This document shows positions 55,773 through 64,000 of a stretch of 64,000 bases of DNA, piece after piece (the first letter of the stretch is position 1; the number at the start of each line of letters is the position of its first letter). A model generated the notes under the pieces. The model ran no database searches, had not been told where the DNA came from, and saw nothing but the letters and a program-made list of their open reading frames with translations. The position numbers were made by a program, and so were the translations under genes. Origin of the DNA: Sordaria brevicollis (taxonomy: Eukaryota; Ascomycota; Sordariomycetes; Sordariales; Sordariaceae); contig JAUTDP010000010.1 of NCBI GenBank assembly GCA_033439795.1, positions 1,860,001 through 1,924,000 of the forward strand, read 5' to 3'.

Positions 55773-57239
55773 GCCTAGCGTATAACTACAACCACAACGT
55801 ACGCAAAATTCATATTACATTTTTACTTAAAGCTATTTAAAGATACTAAACTAATTAATTATCTATTATTAAGGAGGTTAGTACGGTTCCTACCAATTTA
55901 ATTACATCCCTTAGTATTATACTCGTTATTATACTAATTATACTAATTATACTAATTACCTAAAGTATATATACCCACCTTAATTTTAATACCCGTACCT
56001 ATACCCAATATATTGGCTAATATAAAACCCCCTAAATAACCTACCTTAATTATAATATTTACCGTAAAAATACTACCTAAAATATTAGGGCGCTAATAAT
56101 AAAGGTAGTACTATAATTTATTATCCCCCTTATTATTAATTAGAAGGAGGCGGGCTATTATAATACTAGGGTAACTACCTAATAATTATTAATACCCTAT
56201 ACTTAAATTACTAAAAATAAAGAGAAGGGGAAGGCGCTTAAACTCTTTATAAGGGAGCTAGAACCTTATAAAAGGAAGGTATAAAAGAGGCTAATATTTA
56301 CGGCATTTATTAAACTACTTATTAGGGCGTTAATAGCGGTCCTATAGTAATTAATACTATTAATAACGGTATTTTTAATATTAAAATCCGTTATACCTAT
56401 ATATTTTATAAGAAATTAAGGAATAGGTTATTTAAATTACTTCTAGTAAGAGGCGTATTATTACTATTACTATTATTATTAGTAGGTTATTAAATAGTTG
56501 CTCTACCGCCTCTATTACCGCGGGCCCGTATTATTTAATAATTATATACCCTACCTCCCTTTCTATTTTATAACATTGTGTATTAGGGGGCGCCGTCCTT
56601 ATTGTAGGATAATATACGATTATTATTATACCAATTGTAATCGATAAGCGCGCTAGTAGCGGGGGTTCGAAATTTAATAGGCTAGGTAGGCCGGGCGTTA
56701 TTGCCTTCGAATAGTTCGTTTTTATAACGCTCCGGATTTATAAATTATTCCCCTATAACGTTATATATATAATCCTTTAATTTAAGATCGGAGATAGCGG
56801 TTTTACGCTAGCGATTAAATAAAATAATTGGGTTTCGAATACCGTAAGTACGTCGCTCTACTTCTATTATAGTATTAAGCCTACTATTTACGTTTAATTA
56901 CTAATATATATCTAAATCCTTTAACAATAAGGCTAACGGCGGATCTATTTATAATAATTTCAAAATAAAGTATTTATATAGGAAACTATATTATATAGTA
57001 AACTCCCCTTTATAGCCGGCGTTTAGGTCTTAATTAGGGTTCTTTAACTAATCGTTATAAATATACCGGTATTGAAATTATAATAATTTTAATATATATA
57101 GCGCAACTTATAATAAGTAATTAGTATTTATTTATATAATAATAGAAAAAAGGTTGAAAAACGTACTTTTAATATTAAATTGTTAAATATATTAATAACC
57201 TTATATTTAAGTAAGATTATAATTCTTATATTAATATAT

Positions 57240-58330
57240 TTATTTTTATATTTTCGTTATTAGGTATAGTAAATTCTTTATATAATTTAATATAATTAAT
57301 CCAACGAAGAGAAGCGGTTTTTAAGGAAGCGTTTAATAGCCTTATATATAGATTCGATACGATTAATAACCTTAATACTATAGTTACGATATTTAGAAAC
57401 GTAATAGTTCCCAAATTCGTTAATTTATAAAAAGTAATATTTATATAAGTATATTAAAAGTATTAGTAAAAACGTAAAGTAATTAACGAAAAAAGTATAT
57501 AATATATTATAGAGGGTAAGAGGGAGGGTAAGAGGATATATTAATCTATTTTCGAAATTTATTATATAATAATTATTATATTCGCTTAAAATAACCTTCG
57601 TCGTTAGTATATATTACTTATTTCTACCTATATAAGAAACCTTTATATATATTTTTATAAAACCGACGAATTGGGTTAAATATTAGGATTTTACGACTTT
57701 GTAGGGTAATAGCAGTCGTTAGCGGCTTATTAATTACTTGTCGAATTCTTTAATTATTATTTAGTTACTAAATATAATAGGTAGCGGCAGCGGCATCATC
57801 GAACTCTTTAGGGTCGTCTTCTTTAAAGTCGTTATTGATATAATTATTAATATTATTAATATTAACTTTATTAATAATAGGGGGGATATAGGATAAAGGA
57901 TCTAGGCTATAATTATTTAAATCCCGAACCGTTAGCGGGGGATTTAATAAATTAATATTTAAAGCAAGTTCAATACCACCTAATTATATCCATTTTTTCT
58001 TAATATAATAGTTAACGTTTTTTATAACGTACTATATATAAAATTAATATAATATACCTAGGAATATAGCAATAGTAGCCTTTTTAAATCCCCTATCGAA
58101 ATTGCTAAAAATAACCGCCGGGTTTAGGATCTCGCGATATTATTAGAGCCCCTTTAAATAATTAAATTACTATTCAAAATCTTCTTATCTTTTTCTATTA
58201 AAGAGTCTAAAGCCGACGTTAAAGTTATAACCTAATATATTAATACCCGTAATATTAAATAAGGGGAAGTTAAAGCGGTTAATTTAAAAGAAAAAAAAAG
58301 GGTTAATAAAAACCCTAATATATATAAATA
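57240..58330 (-). pseudogene. MULE transposase remnant, destroyed by RIP
   Basis: Minus-strand reading through stops gives NFPLFNITGINILGYNFNVG-FRLF (about 58272-58190), then NPAVIFSNFDRGFKKATIAIF (about 58125-58060), which correspond to the MULE domain blocks (substrate-like M/LPLLxIVGxT...FxVAF and the second catalytic VIxTDxExAL..AI..FP; the aspartate is present). Further on, NEFGNYYVSKYRNYSIKV and NRIESIYKAIKRFLKNRFSSLD (about 57425-57300) match the C-terminal HxG...TSRxEGxHxxLK block. A 62-codon frame at 57226-57414 is in a different register and is not the protein. No functional product can be made. Confidence 0.8.
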
Positions 58331-59683
58331 AATTTATTTATATAATAATAAAAAACGTCGGTTTTATTCTATTTATTTTATACGTATTATTAAATAAGAG
58401 TATATAGGGATTTTTCTTCTATATTTCTATATATTAATTAAAAGTCTAGAAAATTCGTATTATTCTACTATTTTCGTCGTACTCTACGAAATATTCAATA
58501 TTATAACGGTTTTTATACTTTTCTAATAAATCGATAAATATCTTGGTCGAAAAATAGGGATTATATTTAGTACGGCGAATCCGCTACTAGATATTCAAAA
58601 CCTCCTTAAGTATAATAAAATATCGAAGACTATAAAGTTCAACGATTATATTATTACGGTCGATTTTATAAATAGCCGTAATATCGTTTAATTATATATT
58701 ATTATTATTTATAATATTATTAATATAATAGGCAATTTAACGTACTATTATTCTATAAACCCGCAATAACTTCTTAATAATAATATTAATCGTATTATAT
58801 TAATTATAATGGATCTATTATCGATATATAATATTATTAACGAAATTAACGGTATTAAATTCGTAATTATAAGTATTATTTATTTTTTCGGCGACCTATT
58901 AATACCCTACCTTCTTTTTTAAAACTACCTTTACCTTATATAAGTAATTGAACCGTTTTGAAGTAGTGTTTCGAAGGCTTTGCCCGGTAAATTTATAAAC
59001 CCGGCTATATATATAATAGTAATTTATCCGTATAATAACGTACTCGTCTCTTTTCTTTTTACTCTTTATATTAGCGCGGAATAAGATTATAAATCCTTAA
59101 TTAATATAATAGCTTTAAAGAATTTCGAACGCCGCGGTAAAGGTATTGTAAAGAAAGGATTTGTATAATATAATCGGTCGTAAAAGAAAGAGGGAGGGTA
59201 ACTAATTAACGCGCCGTACGCTTAGGGATTACGGCGATTATATTCTTAATTACTAATTTTATTATTCGCGTTCGCGACGATTACAATGGATCGAGAGAGA
59301 TTATAATTCCTCGAATACAATTATAGCCCGTTCTAAGGTAATTATTCGAATCGGAGAAGAGGCTATTTTTACTAGGGATTCTAATAAAATACCGTTAATA
59401 CGTATTATTATAATCGGCTTTATTAAATTGTATTAGGAATCAGAAGGTTATTTACTTAAATTGGGCGTATACGCGCGATTTGGGATGGGAACATAAAAAA
59501 ATCGAGAATATAACGAGTTTGAAAATATTCGATAAAATAATAATAAAGATAATAAAATAATCGTTAGAAATAATTATATAACGGTAGGTAAGATTTCGCG
59601 ATAGTTTTATTTAATTATATAGTAATCTTAATAAACGCTAATAGGTTATACGACGACGACGAGGTTGGGTAGCGATATGGTAT

Positions 59684-59787
59684 ACTAGGTTGCATTGGGT
59701 GTAGGTGGCTGGCCCAGCTTACTCAGCATGTAAAAGTGGGGGGGTTTTGCCAGGGAGCGTTTTTGGTCTTGCTAGTTAGACTTTGCG
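59684..59787 (-). repeat. MULE terminal inverted repeat, right
   Basis: Partner of 55669-55772; differences are mostly G/A and C/T transitions. Confidence 0.88.
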
Positions 59788-59796
59788 TAATGGAAG
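59788..59796. repeat. Target site duplication, right (MULE)
   Basis: taatggaag; see the left copy. Confidence 0.82.
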
Positions 59797-59879
59797 TTAC
59801 GAACTGAGAAAGTGTGTTCGCTAATAGTGCCCATATAGGCTTAGCGTCATGGGAGGTGGATAATAAAGAAGCCAGAAAT

Positions 59880-60030
59880 GGTTTAGTAGCGTACTGGTTC
59901 GCACTTGGGCTATGGGCCGAAAGGTCATCAGTTCGAGTCGTGTTATGGGGGGGCTGCTCGGGTTCGCCTGGGCACCTCTCCATAGCGCAAAATAGCGAGT
60001 ATTATTATCACCAGCGTTGCATTTTTTTTT
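59880..60030 (+). ncRNA. tRNA-derived, SINE-like or tRNA-pseudogene segment
   Basis: Contains a box A-like TAGCGTACTGG (59887-59897) and a box B-like GTTCGAGTC (59931-59939), spaced as in tRNA genes, and a run of nine T at 60022-60030 that would end a pol III transcript. The tRNA fold is degenerate: the anticodon stem almost forms (loop CTATGGG), but the T-stem and acceptor stem do not pair, so it is not a functional tRNA. The ~85 nt between box B and the T run would be the SINE body. It starts less than 100 nt from the MULE's right target duplication. Confidence 0.45.
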
Positions 60031-60792
60031 GTATCTTTTGGACTTTTCTTTTGATCCTTCTTTGTTGCACTTCTCCCGCTCTTTCCTTTCTGTCTAGCAT
60101 TTTTCGTTTCTGCATGGAAGTTTTGTCGCCTCATGCAGGAGCTTATAAAAGAGCGGCGATATTGGTGTTAGTGCCTAGCCGCTGTGGCTCCACAGGATAG
60201 GGCTGAAATTGCAGTCTCCTTAACAGCAGCAAGACTTGTAGCTGAACAACCTACTTTTTCTGCCACAACGTGAATTTGCCGGAAACAACCAGGGCAGTCC
60301 CCTCTGTGAACAGCCTCAGGGCGGTTGAAGTGAAGAACCTAGAAATGAAGACATGACATAAATTGCAGAGCATCCATAGATACAGCTTGCAGGTCCAAAG
60401 TGCCAGAGTTCATAGTCCGATGCTCGTTTGCGGTGCATGTCGTGGTTCACAACATGTCCCAACAGAACGGTTTCTGTAATGCCCTCTGTGGATGGTTTCC
60501 ACCCCCTTCCTACTCCCGTCCCAATCTGAAGAGCCTCCTGGCAGTTGGGGGCGGGAATGGCCATGACACTTTAAGTACACTCAATCGATGGATTTGATTT
60601 TTAATAGCATATATGTATTCAAAAATCCAAAACTTTAAACGAAAGCGCCTATATCTATCCTCTCTATATGACAAATCGACCAGGAAAGACAAAAGAAACC
60701 CATCAAACAATAAACTCGCCTCCAAACTATGTTACCCCTTCTATATCCATCCATTACTTCCCAGCAATCATTATCACAAGCCCCCTAGCCCT
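60031..60792. other. Intergenic region
   Basis: CT-rich stretch after the T run, then 3' flank of FAD oxidase copy 2. No gene is supported. Confidence 0.55.
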
Positions 60793-62540
60793 CTACTGCC
60801 CCCTACCCCTAGACCTAGCCCCAATACTCCTTCCCTTACTGAAATTCTCCTCAGCCGTCGACCTGGGGTTCTGGTTCGGGATAATCGGGTTATAATAACT
60901 AAACAGATTATCGGGGTCATACTGCGCCTTCAGACCCCTCAACTTCTCTAGTCTCCAGGGCTCGTACCCGTACATGGACTCGACCGACTCATCGCCGTGG
61001 GCGTAGTTGACGTAGGTGCTGGGCAAGAGGTCGGGGGCGCCGGCGTTCCACAGGTCGCGGGTTTCTTGCGCCCAGGCGATGGCGGCGGCGTCGAGAGAGG
61101 GGTTGGGGTCGTAGGTTACTGCGATGAAGCTATTTCGGGGCAGTGTGTTAGTGGGGGGAGAAGAAAGAAAGGGAAGAAGGGGGGAAGGTGACATACGAAA
61201 GAAGACCCCTATCGCGCCACGGATAAGCCGAAGTGTCGGGATCAATCGCGTCGACGCCCTCGTGGGAGTAATCCTCCATGTTGACGGTCGTGCGCTGAAA
61301 CTCGGGATATTGGCGGATCTTCTCGTTGTACAGGTCGTAGATCTGGCGTTGGGTGGTGACGTTCCAGACCTTCAGTCCGGCAGGGTAGTGAACGTGGTTC
61401 AAGCCGTAATCGCAAAGAGCGCTGTTCATGCCGGTGCCGGACACACCCGGGATCTCGGGATAGGGGACGTTACCTTCCTCGGAGGAGACGGCTTCGATGG
61501 CGTCGAAGGCATCCAGGTACGGCTGCGCTTCTTCCTTGGAGCCGCGGTAGACGAAAGACCAGAAGATGACGCCCTCGGTCTCGCTGATGTCGGGGATGAT
61601 GGTGTAGCTGCCCATGTTGAAGGCCATTTCCTGGAGGTGGTGGCCGCCGTGGTTGCCGTCGTTGTGAAAGTCGTTGGATGCTTGAAAGACGGCTTCAAGC
61701 TTGTCTTGGGTCCAGATGTACGTCTTGTAGTACCAGGTGTCGACGCCGCGGGGGTAGATCTTCATCTCGAGGCTGGTAACGACGCCAAAGTTGTGGCCAG
61801 CTCCCTTCATGGCCCAAAAGAGGTCAGGATGCTCGGTCTCGGAGACGGTGATGGCGGTGCCGTTGGCGAGAACGACGTTGAGCTTGAGGAAGCTGTCGCT
61901 GACAACGCCGTAGAAACCTTCAAGACGGCCGCGGCCACCGCCGAGTGCTGGGCCGAGGAGGCCGACGCAGGAGGTGCTTCCAGAGGAGGTGACATAGCCG
62001 GCATTCCACAACTTCTCCATGATGTTCTTGGCGAACACGCCGCCGCCGAGGACGACGCTCTTTCCGTCTGGCTGGATCTCAATCTTGTCAAGGAGGGACA
62101 TGTCAATCTGCATACCATCAAACTCTGACAAGGTGCTTGTCATGCCGTGTCTCCGAGCCATGGCAAGGAAGGGGATGTTATTGGCGGTGGCATATTGGAC
62201 CTGCATTGTGTCAGCTCTGTCCTTGTTACCAGTGACGGAAGGTCTGGGGTAATACAATCTTGGGAACATCTTCTTCCGAGGCGGGCTGGACCACCATCTG
62301 AATCTTGGGAGTAAAGAAGGGGTCATATCGAGCGGTGCAGCTGCCGAATTCCGTATCATCAGGGCCGTAGATGTTGCAGTTGGCTGAGAGTTGCGGACCC
62401 AGCTCGCTGGCAACTGTTCTGCTTGCGAGTTTATTGCGCGTGAACTGGCAAAGTCCGTTGAGGCATGGCTCCGGGGAAGCACATGCGAGAGATTGTAAAA
62501 GAAGCGCTGAGGATACAGCGAAGCGGTAAAAGCGAGCCAT
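60793..62540 (-). CDS. Secreted FAD-linked oxidoreductase, berberine-bridge (BBE) type, copy 2
   Basis: Exons 62540-62256, 62200-61197, 61129-60793; 541 aa. Signal peptide about 1-21 (VSSALLLQSLACA). FAD domain: FLAMARRHGMTSTL with H113 at the covalent-FAD position, GGGVFAKNIMEKLW, TSCVGLLGPALGGGRGRL, FWAMKGAGHNFGVV; a C-terminal BBE block (STYVNYAHGDESVESMYGYEPWRLEKLRGLKAQYDPDNLFSY, broken here only for listing) ends the fold, followed by a basic S/R/G-rich tail of about 25 residues. The Cys in TSCVG is near, but not clearly at, the second covalent site. Extracellular flavin oxidase, substrate unknown. It resembles copy 1 in class but is clearly diverged (different spacing, different intron positions). 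Confidence 0.92.
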
Positions 62541-62625
62541 GTTGACTGCTGTTTGTCAAGCTGGCTTGTGAGAGATGGTGATGTTGATGATGAACAAACC
62601 CTCTTGATCGTGACATCTTGGACGG

Positions 62626-62631
62626 TTTATA
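62626..62631 (-). promoter_or_regulatory. TATA box of FAD oxidase copy 2
   Basis: TATAAA on the minus strand about 88 nt before the ATG at 62540; by motif and position. Confidence 0.5.
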
Positions 62632-63960
62632 TGCATCTTCAACTGGATGAAGAGTTCACCATCTCCACGATGAGGATTTCCTACCAACTGCTCATATCAT
62701 CATGATTCAAGGCAACGAGCTTTCATCAATCATCAAGCAATATCCATATCCAGACCACCCAGTTTACCATGCCGCGTGCCAACCCCATAGTGTCAACCCG
62801 TTCGCATCTCTCGATTGTTGAAGAGCTGTGTGCTGATGACTGGATAACTTTGACGCCACTGTCATGTTTCTTAATGAGCCCAATGCAGACTGGTCTTCAG
62901 GCTGGTGATTGGTATTGGTTCTGTCTGGTTTCCCAATTCTAGGTTCTGAAGTTGTCTGCGGGACTGTAAAGGGGAACTGGTGGCCTAGTCCTGAGGGCGT
63001 GAATCTTGATGATTCATGGACATGATTTGTCGGGCGTTGTCATTGGTCGATGAAGTCTGAGAAATGCTTACGTTTGAAGCCTTAACCGATCCTCAGATCA
63101 ACCTCTGATGGAGTAAATGAACGACGGCGTGGACGTCGATGTTTTCAGATGATGAACTGAAAAGAAGGACTGTGGATTGTAGGGAAGACATGTTACGTCA
63201 GGGTTAGTGAGGTCCTTGCCAGCTGATAGCGGCCGATAAGAGCTGAGGGCGCAGGGCTTCAGGGCTTATCGATAGTGCAACTGCATTGGGTTACACCTCC
63301 ATCAGCCTAGCGAGCTGTGCCCTGAGCTGTGCCGCCGCAGCACGTTTGACAAGACAACACTTTTTCCTCTGTCTGGTATAGACCACGATCTAAGCATGCC
63401 ATGAACGGGCACAGCTACGGAAAAAAGCGACAAGCGACTCGAACCATGGCGATCTTATGGTCACTGATAGGTCAAAAGCGACTACCAAGCCGCGATGCAA
63501 CAAGCGGCACGTCGACGACAGCAGAGTGTCCTGTCGCACGTGGCAGAGATCCAAAGATGCAAACCCAGTCGATCCGGGGAGGTTAACTCCATCTGGCATC
63601 ATACCAAGCATGGGAATCGACACAAGTCTGGGATATGGGTCCCTGCCAGTGTCAGGAACGCAGCATTGCGGCTGAGCCGTACGACCATTTGCTGTTTCCT
63701 CTGCCCTGCCAAGATGACAAGAGCACAGTTCCGAATCTTCCACAACAGAGATGACCCGAAGACCCGGTTGGGGTTGACACTATCCTGATATTGGACGATA
63801 CCATGAGGCGTTAACCTTAATGCTCCTCCAACTATCCTCCCATTGGCTATGGCAACAGGATCCCCAACGGATTATGGGCAGATGAGACTACGTCACACTT
63901 GGACACTCATTCATCACCTTCGACGTGATTCATATTCATCGGCCCGCAGGCAGTTCAAAA

Positions 63961-64000
63961 CAAAGGTACGGCCGTGATCTTGAGGCAGAGCGTACCTTTG
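63961..64000. repeat. Perfect 10-bp inverted repeat at the window edge
   Basis: CAAAGGTACG at 63961-63970 and its exact complement CGTACCTTTG at 63991-64000, separated by 20 nt. It could be a hairpin or the start of a longer structure cut by the window edge. Confidence 0.6.

Larger units (their letters stand above)
55669..59787 (-). mobile_element. Mutator-like element (MULE), RIP-inactivated, complete
   Basis: About 4.1 kb with long terminal inverted repeats (about 104 bp each) and a 9-bp target duplication. The interior (about 55800-59690) is extremely AT-rich and stop-riddled, typical of RIP; the terminal repeats keep normal composition and differ from each other mostly by transitions. 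A broken MULE transposase lies on the minus strand at about 57.2-58.3 kb. The left 1.4 kb of the interior may hold remains of a further frame that I could not identify. Confidence 0.88.
62541..64000. other. Intergenic region to the window end
   Basis: Promoter of FAD oxidase copy 2, then normal-composition DNA without a supported gene; overlapping short frames at 63.4-63.8 kb match nothing. Confidence 0.55.

Noticed and set aside
57226..57414. Minus-strand 62-codon frame within the AT-rich block
   Set aside because: Chance opening in the wrong register; the MULE C-terminal block is read in another frame.
59880..59960. Functional tRNA gene
   Set aside because: The T-stem and acceptor stem do not pair and the loop would give an improbable anticodon; kept only as a tRNA-derived candidate.
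61124..62128. Plus-strand open frame of 334 codons opposite FAD oxidase copy 2
   Set aside because: Antisense shadow; the minus strand carries all BBE motifs.
1..64000. CRISPR arrays, ribosome binding sites or operons
   Set aside because: The window is fungal nuclear DNA with spliced genes; no regularly spaced direct repeats of CRISPR type were seen.

Overview
The window is nuclear DNA of a filamentous ascomycete, most likely a Sordariomycete (Sordariales-like). The reasons are: short GT-AG introns of about 50-120 nt inside compact genes; several fungus-only families (Zn2Cys6 factor, 'tachykinin-family' regulator, endosulfine Igo, Dal5-type MFS, Ted1/Cdc1); and two blocks of very AT-rich, stop-riddled sequence (about 26.6-29.5 kb and 55.8-59.7 kb) whose composition fits RIP (repeat-induced point mutation, CpA to TpA). 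No tRNA, rRNA or CRISPR array was recognised.

Layout. 0-14 kb: a mitochondrial-carrier-family gene, a single-pass membrane protein, a secreted Q/N-rich repeat protein, TIM50, and an F-box-like protein. 15-26 kb: a Dal5-type MFS transporter beside an RraA/DlpA-type aldolase with an apparent C-terminal frameshift; a Ted1/Cdc1 phosphoesterase; a secreted cyanovirin-N-homology protein; a small conserved protein whose first exon is only ATG; and a Tim17/22/23-family protein. 26.46-29.60 kb: a complete, RIP-killed hAT transposon with 20-bp terminal inverted repeats and an 8-bp target duplication, lying just upstream of proline dehydrogenase. 32-51 kb: CGI121 (KEOPS), a Zn2Cys6 factor followed in frame, after its stop codon, by a coiled-coil/transmembrane reading frame, an endosulfine (PP2A inhibitor), a large orphan protein, a fungal regulator and a pyridoxal-reductase-like aldo/keto reductase. 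52-62.5 kb: two secreted FAD-linked oxidoreductases of the berberine-bridge type, separated by a RIP-killed Mutator-like element (MULE) with ~104-bp terminal inverted repeats and a 9-bp target duplication. A tRNA-derived, SINE-like segment follows the MULE.

Most genes are unrelated housekeeping or regulatory loci. Possible functional neighbours are the MFS/RraA pair and the two FAD oxidases. The observations most worth following are the in-frame membrane-anchor extension of the Zn2Cys6 factor, the secreted amyloid-like repeat protein, the secreted CVNH protein, and the two transposons, whose ends escaped RIP while their target duplications each carry one C-to-T difference.
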